A stretch of 53,653 nt of DNA from an uncultured Eggerthellaceae bacterium (GTDB lineage: Bacteria; Actinomycetota; Coriobacteriia; Coriobacteriales; Eggerthellaceae). The first letter of the stretch is position 1. Each line of letters begins with the position of its first letter. The position numbers and the translations under genes are program-made. Below the pieces are notes generated by a model. The model had not been told where the DNA came from. It was given only the letters and a program-made list of their open reading frames with translations, and did not search any database. The stretch covers positions 1 through 53,653 of the forward strand of contig CAJFUR010000124.1 of assembly GCA_904420215.1 (NCBI GenBank), given 5' to 3'. Positions 37,107 through 45,428 of the stretch are shown piece after piece.

Positions 37107-37545
37107 GAACCGCCTTTCGCCCGACCGTCTTCGCACCAACCGCCTGCGTCAAACCCCGGCGTGTCCCAAGCGTCGGCATTCCGCGCGGGGCGCCCGACAG
37201 CCGGCACCCTGTGCCGACGCCCCGCGCCCCCCATGCCGGGCCTCGTTGTGTCCCAACGCCGGCGCCTTTCTTGCCAATCGGCCGGCCCCCACGTCCTTCG
37301 CCCTGCGAGCCAGCGCCTCAGGAGCCAACCTGCCGGCACCCCGCGCCTGCCCGGCGCGCCACCGGTGTGCGCACCCGCCAACGCCCCACGCACGCCGGCG
37401 TCCCACACCCGACGCCCGTTTGACGGTTTTCAACAAATAACTGGCGTTTTTATTCTAGCAAACGCCCCTTGCCGCGGCATAGCATTCTGGTTGAAAACAA
37501 ATTGGATCCGCAAGGAACCCCCTTCCGTCGGAAAGGAACCGCATA
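37107..37545. other. Divergent intergenic region between the AraC gene and the MFS remnant
   Basis: About 440 bases without a supported gene. It is GC-rich with imperfect repeats such as GTGTCCCAAGCGTCGGC and GTGTCCCAACGCCGGCG (near 37158 and 37246), and becomes A/T-richer from about 37425 to 37505 (CAACAAATAACTGGCGTTTTTATT), which probably holds promoters. GGAAAGGAACC before ATG 37546 is an intact ribosome site. Confidence 0.45.
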
Positions 37546-38087
37546 ATGAGCACCGCGCAAGCGCCTGTCGCAAGGTGGGCGCGCACCGGCTTGCCATCGT
37601 CTGCTTCGCCGCGACGGCCGCGTTCATCGTGGCGTTCGCGTTGGGCGGATCGCTGTGGCTGGCGCTGGCCATGGCCATGCTGCTGGCCGTGGCCAGCGAC
37701 CTGTTCTATCCCTCCACCGTCGCGCTGGGCATGAGCTACCTTCCCCGCCATCTGGGAACGGCAAGCGGCCTTTCCTACGGCGTCGCCATTTGCATGGGGG
37801 GAATTGCCGAGCCGTTCCTCGGCATGGCGGGCGACGCGGTGGGCTTGGTTCCCGTGATGCTGGCGCTTGCATGCGTTGCCGCCGTGGGCACGCTGTTGAC
37901 CTGCATTGTTGCCAAGGTGGACACGCCTTCGGGCGCCATGGCCAAACGCGCGGGCGCTGGAGCCAGGCGCATGGCCGCAGCGGCTGCGCCCTCTGTCGTG
38001 CCGGAGGCGCAACCGGCCGCAGTGGCGGGCACGCGGCCCGTTGCACAAGGCACGCGCCCAACTGCGCCCGCATCCGAGGAGGGATGA
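37546..38087 (+). pseudogene. Major facilitator transporter remnant (C-terminal part)
   Basis: A ribosome site and ATG at 37546 lead only to a few sensible residues (MSTAQAPVAR). A different frame then encodes the last part of an MFS transporter: about five hydrophobic helices (LAIVCFAATAAFIVAFALGG, LALAMAMLLAVASDLFYPS, SYLPRHLGTASGLSYGVAICMGGIAEPFLG, LVPVMLALACVAAVGTLLTCIV) to a stop at 38087. About 200 N-terminal residues are missing, so an internal deletion with a frame change is likely. The stop overlaps an ATGA before the Ada-like gene. Confidence 0.75.
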
Positions 38088-38092
38088 ACCGC

Positions 38093-38317
38093 ATGCTGCC
38101 AAGGGAAGAAATGCTGAAAGCGTGCCGCAACCGCGACGAAAGCCACAAGGGGAAGTTTTATGTGGCCGTGAAGACCACGGGCATCGTGTGCAACCCAGGA
38201 TGCCCGGCCAAGCCACTCGAAAAGAACATGGTTTTCTACGAAACGCTGGACAAAGCGCTTGCGGACGGGTACCGTCCTTGCAAGAAGTGCATGAGGGAGT
38301 TTTGGGAGCAAGCCTGA
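38093..38317 (+). CDS. Stand-alone Ada-type zinc-binding domain protein
   Basis: 74 residues corresponding to the N-terminal zinc domain of the Ada methylphosphotriester repair protein: FYVAVKTTGIVCNPGCPAKP and YRPCKKC. Cys33, Cys37, Cys63 and Cys66 match the Ada ligand pattern, in which Cys38 also accepts methyl groups from phosphotriesters. The AraC HTH and methyltransferase parts are absent. GAGGAGG lies ten bases upstream of ATG 38093 (ATG 38084 is too close to it). The O6-methylguanine methyltransferase gene follows 174 bases downstream on the same strand, so the two may share a DNA-alkylation role. Confidence 0.85.
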   Translation: MLPREEMLKACRNRDESHKGKFYVAVKTTGIVCNPGCPAKPLEKNMVFYETLDKALADGYRPCKKCMREFWEQA

Positions 38318-38491
38318 GGACGGCAAGCGGCGCGGCGGAAGGCGCCCTGCGGCATGCCAGCGCGGGAAGATAGGCCGGCGCGGGGCGGCAGGCAAAAGGG
38401 CGCAAACGCGCCACGTGCCGGGAAGCGCAGGACGTCCTGCGGCAAAAGGACAGGGAACAAACGCAAGGCGAGCAAAGATCGGGGTGGTTTC

Positions 38492-39025
38492 ATGCAGTAC
38501 ACAAGCACGTATGCGTCCCCTTTGGGGAACATCCTGCTGGCAGCCGACGGGGAAGGCCTCACGGGGCTGTGGTTCGAGGGGCAGAAGTACTTCGCCCTGT
38601 ACTTGGACAAGGAGCACGAGGAAGGCGACGCGCCCGCCCTGCAAACCGCCAAGGAATGGCTGGACGTCTACTTTTCCGGCCGCGAACCCGACTTCGAAGT
38701 ACCCCTCCACTTCACCGGGACGCCCTTCCAGAACGAGGTGTGGTCCATCTTGTACTCCATCCCCTACGGCCACACCATGACCTACGGCGAAATAGCGAAA
38801 GAGCTGGCGAAACGGCGCGGGCTTGAGCGCATGTCGGCGCAGGCGGTTGGCGGCGCGGTGGGTCACAACGAGATTTCCGTCATCGTGCCGTGCCACCGCG
38901 TGGTGGGATCCAACGGAAGCCTGACCGGCTATGCAGGCGGCATAAACAAGAAGATCGAGCTTCTGAAGTTGGAGGGCGCCTTTCGGGAAGGCTTCTTCGT
39001 CCCCAAGAAAAGCACGGCGCCGTAA
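38492..39025 (+). CDS. ogt: Methylated-DNA--protein-cysteine methyltransferase
   Basis: 177 residues. This suicide enzyme moves O6-alkyl groups from guanine to Cys134 in the conserved IVPCHRVVGS. The N-terminal ribonuclease-like domain (YASPLGNILLAADGEGLTGLWF) and the DNA-binding segment (GTPFQNEVWSILYSIPYGHTMTYGEIA, AVGGAVGHNE) are complete; length is normal. GGGGTGG precedes ATG 38492. It follows a stand-alone Ada zinc-domain gene. A 174-base GC-rich gap between them holds nothing I recognise. Confidence 0.95.
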   Translation: MQYTSTYASPLGNILLAADGEGLTGLWFEGQKYFALYLDKEHEEGDAPALQTAKEWLDVYFSGREPDFEVPLHFTGTPFQNEVWSILYSIPYGHTMTYGEIAKELAKRRGLERMSAQAVGGAVGHNEISVIVPCHRVVGSNGSLTGYAGGINKKIELLKLEGAFREGFFVPKKSTAP

Positions 39026-39063
39026 GGCACGGCGGGGGCGGCGCGGCGCGGCGGCGACGCTTG

Positions 39064-39777
39064 CTACAATCCCAGCGCCTTCTTCAGGGCCGAAACGCGG
39101 CGACGTGACACGGGAATCTTCTCGTCCACGCCGTTCAGCGTGAGAAGCAGCGTGCCGCCCGAAACCGATTCTATCTCGTCCACCATGGACAGGTTCACCA
39201 AGTAGCCGCGGTGCACGCGGAAGAACCCGTGGCCATCCAGGCGCTTTTCCAGTTGCGCCAAGCTGACCGTGGAAAAGTAGCGGTCCGTGTCGGTTTGCAG
39301 GTAGGCATAGTCGTCGCGCGCCATGACGAAGCGGATCTTGTCGATGCTGATGAGGATTTTCTTGCCGCCCTTTTCCACCGGGATGCGCTCGGACTTCTGC
39401 GCCTGCATGTGCAGCGCAACGTGTTCGCGCACGCGCGAGATGGCCTGCGACAAACGCTCCGTCTCCACCGGCTTCACCAGATAATCGACCGCATTGACCT
39501 TGAATGCGTCGAGTGCGAACTCGCTGTACGCCGTCACGAACACCACGGCGGGCGGGAACTTCAGGTGCTGCAGCGCCTCCGCCAGCTGCAGGCCCGTGGC
39601 CTCCGGCATGTTGATGTCCAGAAACATCACGTCGCACGGATATTCCTTCAGCTTCTCTATGGCCTCGCGCACGCTTGCCGCTTCGGCCACGACTTCGGTC
39701 TGACCCAGTTCGTCAAGCAGGAATTTGAGTTCGGAACGCGCAGGTGCCTCGTCGTCAACGATGATCGCTTTTAACAC
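39064..39777 (-). CDS. LytTR-family response regulator
   Basis: 237 residues. Receiver domain residues 1-120 with Asp8/Asp9, phospho-acceptor Asp54 (VMFLDINMPEATG) and Lys in DYLVKPV; LytTR DNA-binding domain from about 135 (DKIRFVMARDDYAYLQT, FFRVHRGYLVNLSMVDEIE). Such regulators control cell-wall, adhesion or sensing genes. GTG 39777 has GGAGG five bases upstream. No histidine kinase gene adjoins it in the window (the next upstream gene is an M20 peptidase), so it is an orphan here. Confidence 0.93.
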   Translation of the reverse strand: MLKAIIVDDEAPARSELKFLLDELGQTEVVAEAASVREAIEKLKEYPCDVMFLDINMPEATGLQLAEALQHLKFPPAVVFVTAYSEFALDAFKVNAVDYLVKPVETERLSQAISRVREHVALHMQAQKSERIPVEKGGKKILISIDKIRFVMARDDYAYLQTDTDRYFSTVSLAQLEKRLDGHGFFRVHRGYLVNLSMVDEIESVSGGTLLLTLNGVDEKIPVSRRRVSALKKALGL

Positions 39778-40097
39778 GGTAGCCTCCAAACCCCCCACTC
39801 GATCTGCCTTCTTGCCGGACCGCTTTCCGGACTGCCTTCTCGCGCCCCATTATAAAGCAAGGCAAGGGGAAAACGGCAAGAAGTCACGAGAATCCCGGCA
39901 GACGACGTGCGGCCTGATCGCACCAAGTTACGCCGGCTGCCGCCAGCTTGCAGCGGCCGCCGCGGCAGCGCGGGCGGGCGGCGAGGCACCGGCGGGCGCG
40001 GGCGGCAGGACCGGCGCACGGGCCGCCGGCTGCCATCCCGTACCCACCTGCGACCGCCCGCCGCCACGCCGCGCCAACACCGCCGCCCAGCGTCAGC
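39778..40097. other. Intergenic region with GC-rich simple sequence
   Basis: About 320 bases without a supported gene. From about 39930 to 40090 the sequence is dominated by GCCGGC/GCGGGC and CGCCGC runs with several overlapping hairpin possibilities; no clear promoter is seen. Confidence 0.4.
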
Positions 40098-41666
40098 CTA
40101 GCGCAAGTCCAGCTCCATGAGCCGCTGGATGGTGAGCGCGTAGATCTTGAACGCCTGCTTCAGCAAATCTTCGCTCATGGCCTCGTCGGGGCCATGCATG
40201 CCGCCCACCCAACTGGGGTTTTCCACCCACGGTTTTTCCGGGCCGAAGCTGGCGCCCGACGTGAACTCGCGCGCATACGTTCCGCCGCCCATGGTGAAAG
40301 GCTTGGCGTCTTCTCCGGTGGCCTCGTTGTAGGCGCCCAGCAGAGCCTGAATGACCGGGCTGTCCGGCTGCATCAGGAACGGCTCCATGACCATGGTCGT
40401 TTCGAACGTGGCGCCCGCCTGTTCCGCCAAGCGCCCCACGCGCTCGGCAATCTGGTCGGGCGTGATGGAGGTGGGAAAGCGACTGTCCAGCGACTGGACG
40501 AAGCGGTCGCCCTTGGTTTCGATGGTGCCGCCCACCACCGTGAGCGGGCCGAAGTGCTCGTCGCACGCCTGGATGCCCAAGCCGCTGCCGTCGGTGTGGC
40601 CGAGCAGCTTCTGGTCGAGTTCCAGGAACGCGCGCTCGTCGGGCGTGCACAGGCCGTGTTCCAGCAGGTAGTCCACAATGAGGCCGATGGCGTTCACCCC
40701 GTCTTCGGGAAGCGACGCGTGCGCGCTCTTGCCCGTGGCGGACAGGCGCGCGCGACCGGGGCCGTCTGCAGACACCGCAATGCAGTCGGTTTCAGGCAGG
40801 TCCTTCGCATCGGCCTTCACCACGGCCTCGGCCATGCCGGGAACCGCATTCGTGGCGGCCCCGCCTTCCAGCCGCACGATCACGCGGTCCGCCTCGGGCA
40901 GCGGCTTGCTTGACAGCAGCCCGTCGAAGCCGCCCTTCTCACCGTAGCATACCGGGAACTCCGCATCGGGCGTGAACAGAAACGCCGGGTCGGCGTAATG
41001 GCGGCGGTAGTACGCCACGTCGCCCATGCCCGATTCCTCGTTCGTGCCGAACAGGAAGCGCAGCGTGTAGGGGAACTGCGGCGCCTCGCCGGCGTCCTGC
41101 AGGTCTTTCCAGAATTTCATGGCGTGCAGCGCCACCACGCTCGGCCCCTTGTCGTCGATGGTGCCGCGGCCGACGAGATAGCCCTCCTTGCGCGTGACCT
41201 CGTAAGGCTCGAACGTCCAGCCGGGGCCGGCCGGCACCACGTCGGTGTGGCCGATGATGCCTATCTGCGTGTCGGACGCCCCCGGGAAGTCGGCGAAGCC
41301 GATGTAGCCTTCCGCATCGTGCGTCTGGAAGCCCATGCGCGCCGCCATGCCGAGTGCCGCGTCGAGCGCCTGCCTGGGGCCGGGGCCGAAGGGCGCGCCT
41401 TCTGCTGCCTTGTCGCCCTCCATGAAGCTGGGAATGCGCACGAGCGCAGCTATGTCGTCCACCATGGCCTCCCAGTTCTCGGCCAGATAGGCGTCCATCT
41501 TTTCCGCAAGCGCCTCTGACGGCACCCCACGAATCGGGCCTGCTGCGCGGGTGGCGCCCGACGAGCTGCCTGCCGCCGCACTCCCACTCGACGTGTTGCC
41601 CGCCGCATTGTCACGCGGCAGGTTGCCCGTCTCCCCGCCGCCGTTCGCAACCGTTACGTTGTCCAT
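40098..41666 (-). CDS. M20-family dipeptidase (Sapep/PepV-like)
   Basis: 522-residue cytosolic metallopeptidase acting on dipeptides, with a two-zinc site: His140 and Asp142 in IGHTDVVP, Asp172 in TIDDKGP, Glu210/Glu211 in GTNEESG and an Asp in LFTPDAEFPV. The dimerisation/lid domain and the closing segment FTMGGGTYAREF are present. The first 45 residues are a Gly/Ser/Ala/Asn-rich extension not typical of the family. AGGAGG lies upstream of ATG 41666. Single-gene unit between the orphan LytTR regulator and tRNA-Leu. Confidence 0.92.
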   Translation of the reverse strand: MDNVTVANGGGETGNLPRDNAAGNTSSGSAAAGSSSGATRAAGPIRGVPSEALAEKMDAYLAENWEAMVDDIAALVRIPSFMEGDKAAEGAPFGPGPRQALDAALGMAARMGFQTHDAEGYIGFADFPGASDTQIGIIGHTDVVPAGPGWTFEPYEVTRKEGYLVGRGTIDDKGPSVVALHAMKFWKDLQDAGEAPQFPYTLRFLFGTNEESGMGDVAYYRRHYADPAFLFTPDAEFPVCYGEKGGFDGLLSSKPLPEADRVIVRLEGGAATNAVPGMAEAVVKADAKDLPETDCIAVSADGPGRARLSATGKSAHASLPEDGVNAIGLIVDYLLEHGLCTPDERAFLELDQKLLGHTDGSGLGIQACDEHFGPLTVVGGTIETKGDRFVQSLDSRFPTSITPDQIAERVGRLAEQAGATFETTMVMEPFLMQPDSPVIQALLGAYNEATGEDAKPFTMGGGTYAREFTSGASFGPEKPWVENPSWVGGMHGPDEAMSEDLLKQAFKIYALTIQRLMELDLR

Positions 41667-41999
41667 GATTGCCTCCTGCCCCGCATGTCGAAATTGCGCC
41701 GCTCACGCCCGGAAGCACCGCCAACGCCGACAGCGCCGCCCGTGCCGTCCGCGTGGGCGCATGCGCACCTACGCGCCACCGGCGCCGATCGCGAATTCGC
41801 TCCCATTATCCCCTTTTGCCGCAAAGCGCGCCAGAGCCCGCGTCACCTGTCACCCGCTTGTGGCAATGCGCCTCCCCATGCGGCGGGCGCGCAACGCCAT
41901 GCGCCAGCACACCAGCTATTCGCCCGCCCACACCAGCATCCCTTCGCGGGAATTCGGTACTCGACGGGAAGGATTGGGTCGGGTATACTTTTCTTCCGT
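41667..41999. other. Intergenic region between the peptidase and tRNA-Leu
   Basis: About 330 bases without a gene. The only recognisable signal is the tRNA promoter at its right end (41961-41989). Confidence 0.5.
41961..41989 (+). promoter_or_regulatory. tRNA-Leu promoter
   Basis: TCGACG (41961-41966), 17 bases, TATACT (41984-41989), eleven bases before the tRNA. The -10 is good, the -35 weak. Confidence 0.55.
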
Positions 42000-42083
42000 G
42001 CCCGAGTGGCGGAATGGCAGACGCGGCGGTCTCAAAAACCGTTGTCTCACGACGTGCGAGTTCGACTCTCGCCTCGGGCACCA
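42000..42083 (+). tRNA. tRNA-Leu (CAA)
   Basis: 84 bases including encoded CCA. The acceptor stem GCCCGAG/CTCGGGC is perfect, the anticodon loop CTCAAAA gives anticodon CAA (reads UUG), a long variable arm is present, and the T arm GCGAG-TTCGACT-CTCGC is complete. Confidence 0.97.
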
Positions 42084-42259
42084 CTTCCTGGCCCATCGCC
42101 ACTTCGCATTTCCTCCCGAACACGGCTTTCCCGGCGACTTCGCGCGTGCGGTTTCGTGCGCCTTGCCCGCCCGACGCCCGGCCTTGCGCCGCGCACCCCC
42201 GCCTCCCCAGCGCGTCCGGCCGGTGCGCCTTGCCTGTCCAGCAACGGGCCAAAGGCACG

Positions 42260-42291
42260 AAAAAGGCCCGCCGCGCGGTGGCGACGGGCCT
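42260..42291 (-). terminator. Terminator of the aldolase gene
   Basis: On the minus strand AGGCCCG pairs with CGGGCCT with an inner GC/GC pair set, followed by TTTTT. It starts about 25 bases after the aldolase stop. Confidence 0.85.
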
Positions 42292-42315
42292 CAAGCGGGT
42301 TGCCTTTCCCAGCGC

Positions 42316-43254
42316 TTACAGCGAGAAGTCGGCCTCGCCGTTGAAGACGGCCAGCGCGTCTTCCACCGAGTAGTCGGCCAGCGTGATGGCGCTGATGGCC
42401 TTCGTGAGGCGCACGGCCTCGTCGAGCGAACGCTGGTGGATGTTGCGACCCGTGGCGTTGCCGCAGGCGCCGCCCACGTGAATCTGGTCGTACAGCTGCG
42501 TCAGGAACGTTTCGGCATCCACCGTCGAGCCGCCCGCGCACACCAGGCCCGTGCGGCCGGCAGCCGCCGTGGCAACCTTCAGCGCCTCGGCCGGAGCCGT
42601 GCCGTCTTCGGGCTTCGGCGGGTTCACCTTCACGAAGTCCGCGCCCAAGCACACGGCCACGCCCGCCGCGCCCGCAATGAGCGACGGCTCCTTCTCGGCC
42701 TTGACGGCCTTGCCGCGCGGGTAGATCCACAAAACGACAATCAGGCCATTCGCATGGGCCTGCGCAATGAGTTCGCCGGCCTCGGCCATCATGGTGGACT
42801 CGTACTCGCTGCCCAGATAGATGGTGTAGCCGATGCCGACCACGTTCACGCCCGCCTCGCGCATGGCAAGCACCGACTCGAGGTCGTACAGCTGCGGGGA
42901 ATAGGGGTCGTCCTGGCTGCCGGGGACGATGTTCGTCTTCGAGTTCATCTTCACGAGGTAGTTGATCTCGGGGTAGTCGGCGGCATACTGCGCAATGAGG
43001 CCACGCTGGCCAGCCAAAACGCCGCACACGCCCTGGCGCCCGATGCGGAACAGATGCTCGGGCTCGGAGTCGGCAATGTCGATGCCCTCGCCGTAGAAGT
43101 CCTTGTTCAGGTGCTCGATCTTCTGGTCGCACGCGAACAGCATGAGCCGGCCCGTGCCACGGGTGGCCTTCATGTAGTTCTCGATGTACTCGTCGCGCGA
43201 TTCCGGCATGACATCGGCCGGAACCCTGACCTGCTCACGAGTGATTTTCGGCAT
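42316..43254 (-). CDS. Class I fructose-bisphosphate aldolase (archaeal/DhnA type)
   Basis: 312-residue TIM-barrel enzyme of the FbaB/DhnA group that cleaves fructose 1,6-bisphosphate to two triose phosphates, and may also act in gluconeogenesis. The Schiff-base lysine is about Lys209 in GADFVKVNPPKP; RLMLFACDQKIEHLN, GVNVVGIGYTIYLGS, LIVVLWIYPRGKAV and LVCAGGSTVDAETF are typical of the family. AGGAGG precedes ATG 43254. Strong terminator follows. Some members of this family act on other sugar phosphates, so the exact substrate is inferred. Confidence 0.9.
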   Translation of the reverse strand: MPKITREQVRVPADVMPESRDEYIENYMKATRGTGRLMLFACDQKIEHLNKDFYGEGIDIADSEPEHLFRIGRQGVCGVLAGQRGLIAQYAADYPEINYLVKMNSKTNIVPGSQDDPYSPQLYDLESVLAMREAGVNVVGIGYTIYLGSEYESTMMAEAGELIAQAHANGLIVVLWIYPRGKAVKAEKEPSLIAGAAGVAVCLGADFVKVNPPKPEDGTAPAEALKVATAAAGRTGLVCAGGSTVDAETFLTQLYDQIHVGGACGNATGRNIHQRSLDEAVRLTKAISAITLADYSVEDALAVFNGEADFSL

Positions 43255-43464
43255 GATTGATCCTCCTTAAGAGACCCTTTCAGCAAAGCAGTACGGCTAT
43301 TCTAGCGAAAAAGCGCGCCTGACCACCGTCTTTCACAGGAAAACCCGCGGAACGCAACCGTCCCGTCGCCCACCTTCCCACCCATGTCCCCCCACGAGAA
43401 AACCGAGCAGAAGGAAGCAAGGGAAACCATGCCGCCAAGCAAGCAAAGGAAAAGCTGCGCGAAA

Positions 43465-43570
43465 GTGGCACCAGATGCGACTCTCGTGGCGCTGAATTGC
43501 GGGTTAGTGGCATCGGATACGGCTCTCGTAACATCGGATTGCGGTTTAGTGGCACCGGATTGCGATTTTC
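43465..43570. repeat. 21-bp degenerate tandem repeat array (five units)
   Basis: Five units beginning GTGGCACCAGATGCG-like at 43465, 43486, 43507, 43528 and 43549, each 21 bases (the last 22), related to GTGGCACCGGATTGCGATTTTC. A further direct partial copy lies at 43654-43680 and an inverted copy at 43696-43719. The 21-base period keeps all three frames open on both strands, but no ribosome site or gene is evident. Confidence 0.75.
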
Positions 43571-43574
43571 GTGC

Positions 43575-43625
43575 AAAAAAAGGGGCTTCGGAGGGCCTCG
43601 AAGGATTCTCTGAGGCTCCGCCCCC
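43575..43625 (-). terminator. Rho-independent terminator downstream of the TM2 gene
   Basis: On the minus strand GGGGGCGGAG pairs with CTCCG-AA-GCCCC across a 22-base loop with further pairing, followed by seven T. It lies between repeat copy B and the 21-bp array and would end the TM2 transcript after the structured repeat. Confidence 0.7.
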
Positions 43626-43808
43626 AAAGTTTTCCCAGTTCGCCGGTTTTGCCAATGGCGCCGGACTGCGATTTTCGTGCATGCGGGTGACCAACATCGC
43701 AATCCGGTGCCACTTTCGCAAGGTATCGCCCTGCAGGCCGGAAATCCCATCCCATAAGTTGAACGATCGCGTACAGGTTGGCGCAACGAATCGACAAGGG
43801 CGCCTGCA

Positions 43809-43961
43809 GCACCCGAGATTCGCAGGGTGGCGAAGGCGACCGCGCTCGACATCGGGACCGTCAAGGACAGCCGCGCGCAAGCCTCCGGCATCGCGCGAAG
43901 GTCGGGTGCCGCAGGCGGCCACAGCGTCGGCTCGTTGCGCCGTTCGGCAGAACGGCGCAAC
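43809..43961 (-). repeat. Structured dispersed repeat, copy B (after the TM2 gene)
   Basis: 153 bases, same family and orientation as 2447-2577 and 50051-50182. On the minus strand it starts 18 bases after the TM2 stop with a perfect 12-bp hairpin (43934-43961, GTTGCGCCGTTC / GAACGGCGCAAC, loop TGCC), then the conserved GCCGACGCTG block and CCTTCGCGCGATGCC, then a longer third stem-loop. The 43255-43979 gap otherwise holds the terminator and the 21-bp array. Confidence 0.8.
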
Positions 43962-43979
43962 ACAGAGGCCGGCGGAGCC

Positions 43980-45428
43980 TCAGAACCACTCGCGTTTGTT
44001 GAAGACGTAGACTTGCTCGAAGTCGGTTTGCGACTTGGTCAGGTAGAGCACGCCTTCGATGATGGCGATGACCCAGATGACCGCGCCTGCAAGGCCGAAC
44101 GTGAACAGGCTGCCCAGTATGGTGACGGCAAGCATGATGAAGCCGGGGGTGTTGTATCCCAAGTAGAACTTGTGAATGCCCAAACAACCCAGGAAGATGG
44201 CCAACAGGCCAGCCGCCACGTGGTCTTTCGACGCCGTCACGGGCGCTTGGTAGGACGGCTGCGCGTAGGCGTAGGGATTCGCCTGTTGATAGGGCTGGTA
44301 GGTATAGGTCGGCTGCTGCGTGGGCTGCGACGGCGGCACCGCGCCCGGCCCCGCATGGGGCGTCTGCGCATACGAGGGCGGCACGTAGCCTGCCGTCGGC
44401 GCGGGGTTGCCGGGTGCGGCCGAAGCCGACGCCGCGCTGCCAGCCATGGGAGGAACCGGAGCGGGACCGCCCGCGGAAACGGGACCGTCCGTCGGCGCGG
44501 GAGTTCCCGCCATAGGCGCGCCGCCACTGCCCGCCGGCGCGGGGCCTCCCGGCGCCGATGCGGGATCCGGCGCCGGCCACGCGGCACCCGCTGACCCGAA
44601 GGGTTGCCCCTGCGGAGTGTAGTGCGAGACCTGCCCATGCGCGAAATACGACCCGGCGGCGCTTTCCGCAGGCTGCGACCAGGAAGCGCCACCCGCAGCG
44701 TAAGGCGCGTCGGACGCCGAAACCGCGTCTGTGCCGCCCGCGCGGACACCCTCCACCGCCGACACCGACTGCGAAGCGGGTTCCTCGCCCGTCGCCGCTT
44801 CCCCCGCATCCGAAAACGGCGTGTACACCGGCTCCCGCCCCGCGTCGGCACCATTGGCATTGGCGGCACCGTCGGCATCGGTGGACGCCGCTTCTTCAGC
44901 GTCCACGCCCGCAGACGAGGCCTCCATCTTCGCCCTGGCGGCTTCATATCTTTCCTGCGCGGCTTTGAGCTGGGCTTCCGCTGCAGCCATTTCGTCAAGC
45001 AGGCGCTGGGGGTCGGTCAGGGGCGCATCCGCGCCACCCGGCAAGTCGGCGTCCTGCGCCTCTGCAGCAGTCACAGCATCTTCGAATGCAACCTTGGCCG
45101 CGACAACGGCATCGGCTTCTTCCTCTGTCCCCACCCCGTCGGCCGACGCGTTTGCGGGGGCGCCGTCATCGAAGAGGGCATCCGCGGCAAAGCTTTCCGT
45201 TGGAGCGTCCTCCGTCTCGCCCGAAACGCGCTCCGGCGCGTCCGAAGCGTCCACCGCCGCCTCGCCGCCGGAAACGTCCGCATCGCCAGCGGGAACTTCC
45301 GCCTGTTCGGCCGCCGCCTCGCCGCACGCGGCGCCTTCGTCGGCTGGTTGCACGTCGATGATGCCGTCCGGAGCCTTTGCGTCCCCGTCCTTTTTCGCAG
45401 CGTCGTTTCCCGACTCGATAGTGATCAT
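43980..45428 (-). CDS. TM2-domain membrane protein with very long disordered N-terminal region
   Basis: 482 residues. About 395 N-terminal residues are Ala/Glu/Asp-rich, then Pro/Gly/Ser/Gln/Tyr-rich (PTQQPTYTYQPYQQANPYAYAQPSY), without known domains. The last 85 residues form a TM2 domain: two helices around GCLGIHKFYLGYNTPG with FGLAGAVIWVIAIIEGVLYL. TM2 proteins are common in bacteria, but their function is not settled. GAGAGGCG precedes ATG 45428. A structured repeat and a terminator follow the stop. Confidence 0.85.
   Translation of the reverse strand: MITIESGNDAAKKDGDAKAPDGIIDVQPADEGAACGEAAAEQAEVPAGDADVSGGEAAVDASDAPERVSGETEDAPTESFAADALFDDGAPANASADGVGTEEEADAVVAAKVAFEDAVTAAEAQDADLPGGADAPLTDPQRLLDEMAAAEAQLKAAQERYEAARAKMEASSAGVDAEEAASTDADGAANANGADAGREPVYTPFSDAGEAATGEEPASQSVSAVEGVRAGGTDAVSASDAPYAAGGASWSQPAESAAGSYFAHGQVSHYTPQGQPFGSAGAAWPAPDPASAPGGPAPAGSGGAPMAGTPAPTDGPVSAGGPAPVPPMAGSAASASAAPGNPAPTAGYVPPSYAQTPHAGPGAVPPSQPTQQPTYTYQPYQQANPYAYAQPSYQAPVTASKDHVAAGLLAIFLGCLGIHKFYLGYNTPGFIMLAVTILGSLFTFGLAGAVIWVIAIIEGVLYLTKSQTDFEQVYVFNKREWF

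Noticed and set aside
36186-39025. AraC gene as the missing HTH part of Ada for the nearby zinc domain
   Set aside because: It is divergent, has its own cupin-type sensor domain, and is closer to the adhesin; no sign of a split from Ada.
37775-39637. 620-codon minus-strand frame over the MFS remnant, ogt and LytTR genes
   Set aside because: The C-terminal part is antisense to well-identified genes and the N-terminal part is out of frame with the LytTR protein.
43465-43570. 21-bp array considered as CRISPR
   Set aside because: Units are contiguous without spacers and degenerate; no cas genes in the window.
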